Positions 40,304-48,947 of a stretch of DNA of 64,000 nt are shown piece after piece; position 1 is the first letter of the stretch, and every line of letters starts with the position of its first letter. The notes beneath the pieces are model-generated. The model worked only from the letters and a program-made list of their open reading frames with translations. It had not been told where the DNA came from and ran no database searches. Source of the stretch: Mariaggregatimicrobium sp964498785 (GTDB taxonomy: Bacteria > Zhuqueibacterota > Zhuqueibacteria > Thermofontimicrobiales > Thiofontviventaceae). The position numbers and the translations under genes were made by a program. The DNA is taken from assembly GCA_964498785.1 (NCBI GenBank), contig CAZCJL010000010.1, forward strand, positions 35,254 to 99,253. The letters run 5' to 3'.

Positions 40304-41420
40304 AGATCGGTATTTTCAACTCTTATCCCTCTCACGCAGAGCATATAACTTGGCGATTGAATGGCTCAACGCCCAAGAGCGAGTAGACATCAAGAAACAC
40401 ACCGAGGTTCGCAGAGCTATTCGTGAACAAGTCTGCGAAGAGTGGGAAGACCGTGCCTATGCCTCGGTTGTTTCCGATGAAGCCGTCAACAAAGCATTTG
40501 ATACTTTCAAATCTTGTATCAAAAGGTGGTGCAAAGGACAGAAGGCGAAGATGCGATTTCGTAGTCGCAAAGACCCAGTACAGAGTTTTGTTGTCCAAAA
40601 GTTATCGCCGGCTGGCCCATACCCAAGGGTGGCAGGTTCAGTCCATATCACAGAAGAAATCCCCGAAGAGGCCATCGGCAAGATGGCAACAGTCACCCGC
40701 CGTCATGGGCGTTGGTATCTTTCAGTCAAGAAAATGATAACGGTGTGTAAAAGCGAGAACCAAGCGCACAACGTTATCGCTCTTGATCCTGGAGTTCGGA
40801 CGTTCATGACGGCGTTTTCACCATCAGAGGCTATCAAGTACGGTGATGACTATGCCTCAAATCGTATCTTTCCTTTGCTGCGGAAGAAAGATACCTTACT
40901 AGGAAATCTCCAACGCTTGCTCAACAAGAAATGCGATGAGCAGTGGTGGCGGGATCAGATGCGATGTGTCAACCGTAGGATAGATCGGTTGAATGCTCGT
41001 GTTGATGATCTGGTTAGTGACCTGCATAAGCGGGTGGCCTATGACTTGGTATCGCATTACGATACCATCATTTGTCCACCTTTTGAGACTTCGCAGATGG
41101 TGGCCAAAGAGGGGCGTAAGTTGCGTCGGTCTTCGGTTCGCCAGATGCAGAGTCTGGGTCACTATGCGTTCCAACAGCACCTGCGGTGGATGTGTCGGAA
41201 ATACGGCAACAAGTTTGTTGCGTGCTCGGAAGCATACACGTCAAAGACAAGGTCTTGGGATGGTGTAATCCACAAGAACTTGGGTGGTGCCACGACAATC
41301 AGTGATGGTGAGATTGTAGTGGACCGCGACTATAATGGGGCGAGAGGGATTTTCCTTCTCGCCCACACACGGCAACTTACGCCGTATTCGGACCCCAACG
41401 TTACCGTTGGAACGGATTAG
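40215..41420 (+). CDS. tnpB: TnpB-like RuvC nuclease lacking the zinc-ribbon cysteines
   Basis: The frame is open far upstream, but TnpB-like sequence begins near SRKIRIYPENEDRYF (about 40277). No ATG is near, so TTG 40215, inside the tnpA end, is a tentative start; a coupled or frameshifted start is possible. The RuvC residues are present: D191 in VIALDPG, E291 in PPFETSQMV and D372 in VDRDYNGAR. The usual TSKTC-x2-CG...C-x2-C ribbon is replaced by TSKTRSWDG with no partner cysteines, so the zinc site is lost. The last codons and the stop lie outside the inferred element, in the target gene. Family call is sure; activity is uncertain. Confidence 0.75.
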   Translation: MPSLPPSAPVTTGNDQVVGSRKIRIYPENEDRYFQLLSLSRRAYNLAIEWLNAQERVDIKKHTEVRRAIREQVCEEWEDRAYASVVSDEAVNKAFDTFKSCIKRWCKGQKAKMRFRSRKDPVQSFVVQKLSPAGPYPRVAGSVHITEEIPEEAIGKMATVTRRHGRWYLSVKKMITVCKSENQAHNVIALDPGVRTFMTAFSPSEAIKYGDDYASNRIFPLLRKKDTLLGNLQRLLNKKCDEQWWRDQMRCVNRRIDRLNARVDDLVSDLHKRVAYDLVSHYDTIICPPFETSQMVAKEGRKLRRSSVRQMQSLGHYAFQQHLRWMCRKYGNKFVACSEAYTSKTRSWDGVIHKNLGGATTISDGEIVVDRDYNGARGIFLLAHTRQLTPYSDPNVTVGTD

Positions 41421-41425
41421 AGTAA

Positions 41426-41602
41426 GTGGACACGCCGGAAGCCGAGTACCGGGTGACGGTCGGGCGGCAGATCGTGCTGAAGGACGCCGAGGGCGAGGTC
41501 CTGCAGGTCGTCGACGACCACGCTACCGCCCTCCGTCTCCTGCCCGGCTCGCAGTTCAAGTCCCGTCGCTCGTTCACCGCGGCCGAGGCAAACCCCGAGT
41601 AG
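41426..41602 (+). CDS. Hypothetical small protein, 58 aa
   Basis: GTG 41426 starts 5 nt after the shared stop codon at the element's right border. The frame has high-GC phage codon use and reads MDTPEAEYRVTVGRQIVLKD, then a short beta/alpha sequence. AGTAA upstream is a weak ribosome-binding site; in the uninterrupted genome it would follow the truncated small gene directly. Function unknown. Confidence 0.5.
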   Translation: MDTPEAEYRVTVGRQIVLKDAEGEVLQVVDDHATALRLLPGSQFKSRRSFTAAEANPE

Positions 41603-41620
41603 CGCCCCCAGGAGCAGGTC

Positions 41621-43786
41621 ATGGCCCGATCGGCCGTCGGCATTCCGGACCGCTCGATCTTCGGCCGTGGCTCGAGCCTGCGGCCGGGGTTGGCGGAGTG
41701 GGTCGTCCAGCGCCACCTGGCGCGCAGGGCCGGCCCGCACTACGACATCCGGGTCGGCACGCCCTGGGGCCAGCTCTTCTCCTGGGCCGGCAAGCACCTG
41801 CCGGGGCCGGGCGAGCGGCGGATGGTCTGGCAGCAGCCGCTGCACGAGGGCCAGTACGCGGACTTCGAGGGGGAGATCGGGAAGGGCTACGGCCGGGGCA
41901 TGGTCAAGAAGCATGACCGGGGCCGGGTCCTGGTGACCGAGGCCTCGGACGACAAGATCAGCTTCGTCCTGGCCCACAAGCGGTTCCCCGAGCGCTTCAC
42001 CCTGATCCGGAGCCCGACCAGTCCGAACCGCGGCTGGCTGATGATCAACACCACCCCGACCAAGCCGGAATCGGCAGGCAAGCTCCGCTACACCAAGGTC
42101 CCGGCGGAGGACGTCGGGCGGCTGTTCGACCCGGAGTACCTGGCCAGCGAGAAGATCGACGGGGCCAGTGCCCTGATCAAGCTGCTGGACGACAAGATCG
42201 AGGTGCTGAGCTACCGGACCTCGGCCAGCGGCCGGCCGATCGTCCACACCGAGCGGCTGGCCGGTGGCCCGATTCGGGCCAAGATCCCCAGGGAGCTGCG
42301 GGGCAAGACCCTCCGCGGCGAGCTGTATGGGGTGCGCGAGGGGAAGGCCATTCCCCCGCAGGAACTGGGAGGGCTGTTGAATGCGACGTTGGCTGAGACG
42401 ATTCGTCGGAAGAAGGAGCGGGGCACGGACCTGCGTGTCGCCCTGTTTGACGTCGCAGGAGAGGAGGATCGCCCGTATCCTGAACGCTTCGCTGCCCTCC
42501 GAGCAGCCACCCGGCATCTGCCTGCCCGGTTCTTCCACCTACCTCGCACTGCAGAGAGCCCAGAGGAGATGCGTGGGCTCTGGGAGGATACGGTTGGCGG
42601 CCGAAACCCCCTGACCAGCGAGGGGATCATCGTCCACAGCCGGAAGGGCGGAAAGCCGATCAAGGTCAAGCAGCGGCCCGAGGACAAGGTCGTGGTCCGG
42701 GGAGTGTTCCCGGGCACCGGCAAGTATCGGGACGCGGCCGGCGGTCTCGAGTACAGCCTGACGAAGAGCGGGCCGGTCGTCGGCCGGATCGGGTCGGGGT
42801 TCACGGACGAGGCCCGGAGGGAGATGCTGAAGGATCCCCGCGCCTGGATCGGCCGCATCGCTCGGATAACCTCACAGGGGAAGTTCCCGTCCGGCGCCCA
42901 CCGCGCGCCTTCGTTCCTGGCCCTGCACGAGGACTACGACTTCGTGCCGGAGGACGAGGAGGACGAGGAGGAGAAGCGGATGCGCAGGATGCTCCAGCAG
43001 AAGGCGGCCTCCGACATCGACTGGGACGAGCGGCTCAACCGCCTGGCCGAGCGCCGGGGCGAGACCCGCGAGGAGCTCGACCGCCGGACCCAGAAGGCGC
43101 TCGAAGGCGGCGTCCTGACCGACATGCGGATGTTCGACGGGCTGACAGGCGGTCTGCCGAAGACCGCGGCCAGCTCGCCGGCGGACGTCGTCCAGTTCTA
43201 CCTGAAGCGGGCTGCCGAGAAGCGGAAGAAGGGCCGGTGCTGGGAGGGCTACGAGCCGGTGCCGGGCAAGGAGCCGTACTCCGAGGACAGCTGCCGGCCG
43301 AAGCGCCGCAAGAAGACGGCCGGCGACATGTTCGAGGACGCCACCGAGCTTGAGAGCCCGGAGCCGCCCAAGACCAAGGTCCGCGACCGGTGCCCGCCGG
43401 GCAGCCGGTGGAAGGACGGCCGCTGCCAGAAGACCGAGCCCCAGTCCATGAAGGTGGCGGCCCCCACCCTGGCCCGGCTGCTGCAGACTCGGCAGAAGAC
43501 GGCGGCCGGCCCGAGTCTGCTGGCCAACATGGCGGCCATGGGCCTGATGGGCGCGGGCGCCGGCGCCATGGCCGGGGCGGGCAAGGCGCACTTCGGCCGG
43601 GCCCCGGGCACCGACCCGGTCACCGCCCAGTCCGCTGCCTGGGACCCGATGCGCGGGGGCCAGGCGATCTCCGACAGCCTGGCCGGGGCGGGCGTCGGGG
43701 TGGCGGTCGGAGCCCTGAAGTACGCGCTGCAGAAGGCCTTCCCCCAGTTCTTCCTGCCCCGGACGATGGATGAGGCCGATGGCTGA
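41621..43786 (+). CDS. ATP-dependent DNA ligase with phosphoesterase-like N-domain and long C-terminal tail
   Basis: The 721-aa protein has three parts. Residues about 25-110 resemble the 3'-phosphoesterase domain of LigD (WVVQRHLARRAGPHYDIRVG, YADFEGEIGKGYG). Residues about 165-440 are an ATP-dependent ligase: motif I EKIDG with the adenylated Lys at about 178, LRGELYG (III), SEGIIVHS (IV), IKVKQR (V), then an OB-fold ending in HRAPSFLALHED. Residues about 440-721 are acidic/basic low-complexity followed by Gly/Ala-rich hydrophobic helices with several KTA motifs, unlike any ligase. ATG 41621 has CAGGAGCAG upstream. DNA end-healing and sealing are likely; the tail may attach it to the virion or a membrane. 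Confidence 0.85.
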   Translation: MARSAVGIPDRSIFGRGSSLRPGLAEWVVQRHLARRAGPHYDIRVGTPWGQLFSWAGKHLPGPGERRMVWQQPLHEGQYADFEGEIGKGYGRGMVKKHDRGRVLVTEASDDKISFVLAHKRFPERFTLIRSPTSPNRGWLMINTTPTKPESAGKLRYTKVPAEDVGRLFDPEYLASEKIDGASALIKLLDDKIEVLSYRTSASGRPIVHTERLAGGPIRAKIPRELRGKTLRGELYGVREGKAIPPQELGGLLNATLAETIRRKKERGTDLRVALFDVAGEEDRPYPERFAALRAATRHLPARFFHLPRTAESPEEMRGLWEDTVGGRNPLTSEGIIVHSRKGGKPIKVKQRPEDKVVVRGVFPGTGKYRDAAGGLEYSLTKSGPVVGRIGSGFTDEARREMLKDPRAWIGRIARITSQGKFPSGAHRAPSFLALHEDYDFVPEDEEDEEEKRMRRMLQQKAASDIDWDERLNRLAERRGETREELDRRTQKALEGGVLTDMRMFDGLTGGLPKTAASSPADVVQFYLKRAAEKRKKGRCWEGYEPVPGKEPYSEDSCRPKRRKKTAGDMFEDATELESPEPPKTKVRDRCPPGSRWKDGRCQKTEPQSMKVAAPTLARLLQTRQKTAAGPSLLANMAAMGLMGAGAGAMAGAGKAHFGRAPGTDPVTAQSAAWDPMRGGQAISDSLAGAGVGVAVGALKYALQKAFPQFFLPRTMDEADG

Positions 43787-44915
43787 CCGGATCGAGATCG
43801 ACCCCGAGCCTGAGAGCTGGTGGCGGACCATCGGCCGGGGCGCGGCCGGCGGCAGCCTGGCCGGCGCGGCCTTCGCCTTCGGCAAGCCCCCGCTCATGCA
43901 CGCGATGGGCGCGGGGCCCGAGCCGACCTGGGACCACATCCGTGACCAGACCCTGTGGCGGTTGCCGGCGGCGACCGGGGCGGGCATCGCGGTCGAGGTC
44001 CTGCGTCGCCTGATCTTCGGGCCGGCGGTCAGGGGTGTGGATCTGGCGCGTGAGGCCAAGACCGCGGCCGAGAACCCGCTGACCACCGTCGCCAAGACCC
44101 TCGCCCGCCGGTCGGCTACCGCCGGTCAGGCGGCGGCCGAGTTCGGCAGCCGGTCGACTCGCAAGCTGCGCGACCCGTTCGCCGACGCCGCTGGCTTCTT
44201 CCCGCCGACCACCCGCAGCCTGCGTCCGGTGACCGACGCGGCCTCCGACCTCTCGCCCGACACCCTGGCCAAGCTCCGGCGGTATGTCGACGCCCCGCTC
44301 CGCAGGTCCGAGTTCGCGGAGGCCGAGGCCATGAACCCGCTGATCCGCCAGCGGCTGCCCTTCGCCCTGGAGCGAGGGGAGTTCCCGGAGTCCGCGATGA
44401 ACGCCTGGCGGCTGTCCCGCCACCTGCAGCGGGACTTCAGCGACGCCCCGCTCGTCTACTTCGGCCAGACCCCGAAGTGGTACAGGCGGGCGATGACCGA
44501 CTTCAGCGACATTCCGACCAGTTCCCTGTCCCGGCTGGGTGGGCGTCAGCCCCTCGGTCCGATGTCCGACATCCCGAGCCTGGTCGCCGGCCGCAACCGC
44601 CTGGCCCGCCGGCTCGAGCAGTACGGGGCGGAGGGCGTGGATCGCCTGGCTCGGGTCCAGGATGCGGCTTTGGGCCTCGGCCTGAGCCCGACTGCTACCC
44701 GCCGGGAGCTGATGCGGGTGATGCGGGAATCGACGCAGGCCCAGAGCATGCTGCGACGCTTCCGTCGGCGGGCAGCCATGCAGCGCATCATCCAAAACCG
44801 GCGAGCCCGGATGCTGGAACGGGGCGGTGAAGTCCGTAACCTTGGTCGGAGCATGGCGTGGAGCGGTGGCCTGGGTAGTGCTGCTCTTCTGCGGCAGATT
44901 CTCGAGGAGAGATGA
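43779..44915 (+). CDS. Hypothetical Gly/Ala-rich virion-region protein, 378 aa
   Basis: I chose ATG 43779, with GATGAGG just upstream; ATG 43770 adds three residues. The protein has an N-terminal Gly/Ala hydrophobic stretch (GRGAAGGSLAGAAFAFG), a second hydrophobic helix (LPAATGAGIAVEVLRRLIFG), an EAKTAAENP motif and a long Arg-rich helical C-terminus. It has the look of an internal or ejected virion protein, but no family is recognised. Confidence 0.6.
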   Translation: MADRIEIDPEPESWWRTIGRGAAGGSLAGAAFAFGKPPLMHAMGAGPEPTWDHIRDQTLWRLPAATGAGIAVEVLRRLIFGPAVRGVDLAREAKTAAENPLTTVAKTLARRSATAGQAAAEFGSRSTRKLRDPFADAAGFFPPTTRSLRPVTDAASDLSPDTLAKLRRYVDAPLRRSEFAEAEAMNPLIRQRLPFALERGEFPESAMNAWRLSRHLQRDFSDAPLVYFGQTPKWYRRAMTDFSDIPTSSLSRLGGRQPLGPMSDIPSLVAGRNRLARRLEQYGAEGVDRLARVQDAALGLGLSPTATRRELMRVMRESTQAQSMLRRFRRRAAMQRIIQNRRARMLERGGEVRNLGRSMAWSGGLGSAALLRQILEER

Positions 44916-45238
44916 CGATGACCGGAGTCACACAAGCTGTTCTCACGCGCTGCCTGCAGAAGCACAGCTCGCTGGCCGGAGCCGCGCTGGGTACGGTCGG
45001 CGGTGGCCTGCACGGTGCGCTGTCCGGCGGCCTGACGGGCCTGGCTGGAGGCGCCCTCTACTACCTCATCCAGAAGCTGCGGGGCAAGGACCCGGACCTG
45101 GGCGAGGCGGCGGGCTGGGGTGCGGGACTCGGTGCGCTGGGCGGAGGCAGCCTGGGCGCGATCAGCGGCGGGGTCGCCGGTGGCCTGGCGGGTCTGACCG
45201 CGGACCGGCCGCCGCCGCCCTCTGGCCCGCTGCATTAG
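44912..45238 (+). CDS. Small glycine-rich membrane-type protein, 108 aa
   Basis: ATG 44912 overlaps the previous stop. Most of the protein is Gly/Ala/Leu-rich (LAGAALGTVGGGLHGALSGG, WGAGLGALGGGSLGAISGG), in glycine-zipper style, which packs helices in membranes. It may act in virion membrane penetration or be part of an ejection pore; this is inferred from composition. Confidence 0.6.
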   Translation: MTMTGVTQAVLTRCLQKHSSLAGAALGTVGGGLHGALSGGLTGLAGGALYYLIQKLRGKDPDLGEAAGWGAGLGALGGGSLGAISGGVAGGLAGLTADRPPPPSGPLH

Positions 45239-45247
45239 GGGCCCGAG

Positions 45248-45739
45248 ATGCAGATACGCGAGCTGGGACAGCGGGCATGCGCGGCCCTCGAGAAGCGGGC
45301 GACCGTCGCCCGCTGGGGTCGCATCCTGTCCAAGGCCTCGGCCTACGTCTACGAGGATGAGGACGAGGAGGATCGACCGTCGCTCCTTGGCTCCATGGCC
45401 CAGGGCGCGCTGTACGGCGGGCTCGGCGGGCTGGGGGCGGGCGCCGGCTGGTCCGGCTGGAAGGGCTACCAGCCCTACGGCCAGCACACGGAGCAGGAGC
45501 CGGCCCTCTCCCGGCAGGCGCTGGAGTCCAGCCGGCTGCAGGGCGAGCCGGAGCCCGCGGCCCAGAAGCGGATCGCCGGCCAGATGGAGGCTGAGAAGCA
45601 GCGGCTGGGCGGCGGCCCGATCGGGTCGACCTGGAAGGGCATGACTGAGGGCGAGGGCCCGGGTCGCGCTGGCCGCTGGGGGCTGTACGGGGCGGGAGCC
45701 GGGGCGGCCCTCGGCGCCCTGCGTTACCTTCTGAGCTGA
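45248..45739 (+). CDS. Hypothetical glycine-zipper protein, 163 aa
   Basis: It starts 9 nt after the previous gene with GGGCCCGAG upstream. The N-terminus is helical and basic, followed by an acidic YEDEDEED patch, a Gly-rich hydrophobic stretch (QGALYGGLGGLGAGAGWSGW), a Gln/Glu-rich linker and a second Gly/Ala hydrophobic end. It resembles its neighbours in design, suggesting a family of membrane-active virion proteins. Confidence 0.6.
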   Translation: MQIRELGQRACAALEKRATVARWGRILSKASAYVYEDEDEEDRPSLLGSMAQGALYGGLGGLGAGAGWSGWKGYQPYGQHTEQEPALSRQALESSRLQGEPEPAAQKRIAGQMEAEKQRLGGGPIGSTWKGMTEGEGPGRAGRWGLYGAGAGAALGALRYLLS

Positions 45740-45748
45740 GGGGCGGAC

Positions 45749-47029
45749 ATGCGCAAGCAGGCAGCTGACAACATTTTCAGTCGTGGAGCCCGCGCCCTGT
45801 GGAACAAGGCGCTGCCTGTTGCTGCGGGCGCCGGCGGCTGGTACGGCGCTGAGAAGCTCGAGGACGTGACGGGCATGCCCCTCAACCCGGAGGAGAAGGC
45901 GGTCCTCGCGATCATGGGCTACTCGCTGGGCACGCAGGGTGCGCGCAGCAAGTTCATGGGCGGCGACTACGGCCGGGCCATGCGCGAGGCCCGGCAACTG
46001 GGCAAGGAGGGGTTCGAGCCACAGTTCTGGAAGCCGAGGTCGCGGGGCGGCGGGTGGGAGCTCGATGTTCAGGGCGGCGATCTCCCGCAGCGGCTTCGCA
46101 TCCGCCCGGGCGAGACCATGGCGGACGACGTGCGCCGGGCGCGGAGCGCGCTTTCTTCCCGCGCTGGCCACGTCCGGGACGAGGAGATCTACGCTCAGCT
46201 CAAGCGGAAGCTGGGGCTGGGCATGTTCGCGGCCGGCGGCCGTACCCTGCGGTCGTTCGGGGAGACGAGCGAGTCGCTCAAGCGGACGTCCGGCGCCTTC
46301 GAGCAGTCGATGGTCGGGCTGACGCCGCAGGAGCAGCAGGAGGTCTCCGAGAGCCTGCAGGCGGGCGAGAACGCGACCCCCGAGCAGACGGAACGGCTCA
46401 AGGTCCTGAGCAAGAAGCGGGACAGGGCGTCGATCGGCTCGCTGACCGCCGCCACAAAGAACCTGGCGGAGCTGGGCGGCAAGATGCAGGAGGCCACCGG
46501 CTCGGTTCAGGAGGCGGTGGATGCGCTCAAGAAGTCGGACGCCGAGATCGCGATCGACTACCTGTCCGGCGACCGGCTCAACTCCGCCGGTCCGATCACC
46601 ACGATGCTCGGCGAGATCCGCGAGGTCGGTCCTTGGAAGCTCAAGGAGCACGGGGTGGACCCGAAGCGCGGGCCCTGGGGCGACTGGCAGCTCGGGTGGG
46701 TGTCGCCGGAGGGCCAGCAGCGGGCCGTCACCTTCCGGTACTGGCAGGGAGATCCCGAGGCCACGGAGGCCAGCCGGGCGCAGGCCATGCAGGGCATGGC
46801 CCAGTACCGCAAGGACCGGCCGACGGCCGCCGAGCAGCTGACGAAGCCCGTCCAGGACCTGGTCGACACCCTGAAGGACGTCGCGGTCTACGGCAGCATC
46901 GGCATCGGTGGCCTGGCCCTCCTCTACACCATCCTCAAGTACACCTCCGGCAGCGAGGACAAGGAGGAGGAGCAGAAGAAGGAGCGGCCGAAGCCCCGGC
47001 GCCAGCAGAAGGCAGCCGGCCATGGCTGA
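45749..47029 (+). CDS. Hypothetical virion-region protein with C-terminal membrane helix, 426 aa
   Basis: ATG 45749 follows GAGGGGCGG. The protein begins MRKQAADNIFSRG, has a mixed central part, a helical coiled-coil-like stretch (NLAELGGKMQEATGSVQEAV), a globular segment (WQLGWVSPEGQQRAVTFRYW) and, near residues 375-395, one transmembrane helix (YGSIGIGGLALLYTILKY) before a basic tail ending QQKAAGHG. No family recognised. Confidence 0.6.
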   Translation: MRKQAADNIFSRGARALWNKALPVAAGAGGWYGAEKLEDVTGMPLNPEEKAVLAIMGYSLGTQGARSKFMGGDYGRAMREARQLGKEGFEPQFWKPRSRGGGWELDVQGGDLPQRLRIRPGETMADDVRRARSALSSRAGHVRDEEIYAQLKRKLGLGMFAAGGRTLRSFGETSESLKRTSGAFEQSMVGLTPQEQQEVSESLQAGENATPEQTERLKVLSKKRDRASIGSLTAATKNLAELGGKMQEATGSVQEAVDALKKSDAEIAIDYLSGDRLNSAGPITTMLGEIREVGPWKLKEHGVDPKRGPWGDWQLGWVSPEGQQRAVTFRYWQGDPEATEASRAQAMQGMAQYRKDRPTAAEQLTKPVQDLVDTLKDVAVYGSIGIGGLALLYTILKYTSGSEDKEEEQKKERPKPRRQQKAAGHG

Positions 47030-48947
47030 GCAGAAGCAGAAGAGGAAGAACCTCCAGCCGCGGACCAACGCCCCGCCGCCAGCCATCACCGGTGGCAACC
47101 CGGCCCGGCCGTCGAACGCCGGGCTCATGCGAGGCATGTCGGCCCCGGACCGGTATTCCGCCGGCTTTCCGGCGCCCCTCCAGATGAAGGTCAACGCGGC
47201 CCTCGCCCTGATCAACGCCGACCTCCGGAAGGAGGCTGCGACCATCGAACGGGAGCTGGGCCCGGAGCGGCCGATCCCCTGGTCGAGGACCGCGGGCGAG
47301 GAGCGGGAGCCGGAGCCCGACCGCCACACCAGCTCGCCGGACCAGGCCATGCGGCCGCGGGCCGAGATCATCCTCTTCGACCGGAGCGGGGTGTGGTGCC
47401 GGGATCACGGCGACTACCTCCTGTTCCCGGGCGGGGGCGTGGATGATGGCGAGCAGCCGCGGGACGCCGCGATCCGGGAGACGATCGAGGAGTCCAACCA
47501 CCACCCGATCAACGTCGAGCCGCATGGCGTGGTCGAGGCCGTCTGGCCGAAGGGCCAGAACGACTTCTGGGACACCTCGGACTTCGACGGCGAGCGGACC
47601 TACTTCTTCCTGGGCCTGGATGCGGGCCCGGCCGGCATCACGCACGACGACCTCGAGGACTTCGAGCACCACGCGTTCTCCGAGGTCGAGGATCGGCTGC
47701 GGGAGCTGGTCGACCGGCAGGACCAGGCGTGGGCCAAGCGCAACAACCAGGAGCGCCTGCGGCTGGTGCAGCGAGCGCGCCGCCTGTGCTCGACGCTCGA
47801 CGGCTGCCGGCCCCGGAAGCAGGCGTCGGACAGCGGCCACCCGGCGCTCCGCTGGATCGAGAAGGTCAGCGTCAGCTACGAACCGGCGTGCCCGCACTGC
47901 GACCGTCTGTTCCCGGAGCGGGGCAGGCTCCTGTACGACAACCAGACCGAGCTCTGGAAGTGCGGGGCGTGCGACGGCCAGTTCCAGTGGTCCGAGCAGC
48001 CGGGGTCCGACCCCCGGATCCTCGACCGGCTGAAGCAGGCGGCCGACTGTTTGCCCGGCGGCCTGGCTGACGACCGACCGGACTCCGCCTTCCCGGAGAA
48101 GGAGCTGGAGGCCGGCGTCCGGCACGAGCTCGAGCACACCTCCGACCGGTCCCTGGCCCGGGAGATCGCCAAGGACCACCTGGCGGAGTCCGACGACTAC
48201 TACTCCGACCTCAGGCGGATGGAGGAGCAGGACGAGGCGGAGGAGGCGATGGAGAAGGCGTCGGCCGCCGGCCCCCAGCACCCGGCGACCGGCGGCCAGA
48301 CCGCGCCCAGCGGCCCGCCGGCCGCCCAGCAGTCGCCGCCGCAGCCCGGCGCGATGCCTCAGGGAATCCAGCCGGTCAGCCAGCACCCGCAGTCGCCGGT
48401 GACCGGCATGCAGAAGGACCGGAACGCCGAGTTCATCCACCAGCTCTCGCAGCGGATCGCGCCGCAGCAGCAGCAGGCCGCCATGCAGCCGACGGCCCAG
48501 ACCGGCGAGCCTCCGGAGCAGGGGGGCACGCAGCAGGCCGGCATGGGCGCGGCGGGAGGGGAGAAGGTGGCGGACGCCGCCTCCTTTCTCCGACGGCGTC
48601 AGCGCCTGATGATCACGCCCGACGGCCAGGTCATCGTCCGCCGGCTGCCGGGCCGGCGCTTCGCCCTGCCCGAGGGCCCGGGCGGGGTCGACGCGCCCTA
48701 CGAGCGGCCCGTCCGCTACATCCCGCCGGAGGGCGTGCCGGAGGAGGGCGTGCACGGCTACGAGTATGCCCTGGGCCTGGATGAGGCGGACGAGGTGCCC
48801 GAGGGCTTCGAGGGCCTGCGCCCGGAGGACGTGCTCAAGGACCTCTATGCGTCGATGGGCAAGCCCGAGAACCAGCCGTGGCGGGACGTCGACCGACAGC
48901 GGGCCCGGGCCCTGATCCGGCTGATGAAGCGGCGGGCCGTGGCATGA
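47022..48947 (+). CDS. NUDIX - zinc ribbon - DUF5661 multidomain protein, 641 aa
   Basis: ATG 47022 overlaps the previous gene end. Residues about 110-250 are a NUDIX fold with the box GGGVDDGEQPRDAAIRETIEE (about 136-157); the R-E...E-E catalytic core is present, although the last Gly is replaced. A zinc-ribbon-like CPHCDRLF...CGACDG lies near 290-317. Residues about 365-405 (ELEHTSDRSLAREIAKDHLAE, then YYSDL) match the DUF5661 signature. A Gln/Pro-rich linker and a C-terminal domain with MITPDGQVIVRRLPG follow. NUDIX enzymes hydrolyse nucleoside diphosphate derivatives, but a virion-linked signalling or peptidase-like role cannot be excluded. Domain calls good, function open. Confidence 0.7.
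   Translation: MAEQKQKRKNLQPRTNAPPPAITGGNPARPSNAGLMRGMSAPDRYSAGFPAPLQMKVNAALALINADLRKEAATIERELGPERPIPWSRTAGEEREPEPDRHTSSPDQAMRPRAEIILFDRSGVWCRDHGDYLLFPGGGVDDGEQPRDAAIRETIEESNHHPINVEPHGVVEAVWPKGQNDFWDTSDFDGERTYFFLGLDAGPAGITHDDLEDFEHHAFSEVEDRLRELVDRQDQAWAKRNNQERLRLVQRARRLCSTLDGCRPRKQASDSGHPALRWIEKVSVSYEPACPHCDRLFPERGRLLYDNQTELWKCGACDGQFQWSEQPGSDPRILDRLKQAADCLPGGLADDRPDSAFPEKELEAGVRHELEHTSDRSLAREIAKDHLAESDDYYSDLRRMEEQDEAEEAMEKASAAGPQHPATGGQTAPSGPPAAQQSPPQPGAMPQGIQPVSQHPQSPVTGMQKDRNAEFIHQLSQRIAPQQQQAAMQPTAQTGEPPEQGGTQQAGMGAAGGEKVADAASFLRRRQRLMITPDGQVIVRRLPGRRFALPEGPGGVDAPYERPVRYIPPEGVPEEGVHGYEYALGLDEADEVPEGFEGLRPEDVLKDLYASMGKPENQPWRDVDRQRARALIRLMKRRAVA

Larger units (their letters stand above)
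39706..41410 (+). mobile_element. IS607-like element with serine recombinase and TnpB
   Basis: This 1.7-kb lower-GC island carries a serine-recombinase TnpA and a TnpB, the IS607 arrangement. The left junction is GACGGG/AATAT and the right is CGTTGG/AACGG; GG at both ends and no target duplication fit IS607 recombination, which crosses over at GG. Near the left end CAAAGGT-AACAA-ACCTTTG is an inverted repeat suited to TnpA binding. Near the right end CCAACG-TTAC-CGTTGG is a hairpin, as expected for the end of a guide RNA. Confidence 0.78.
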
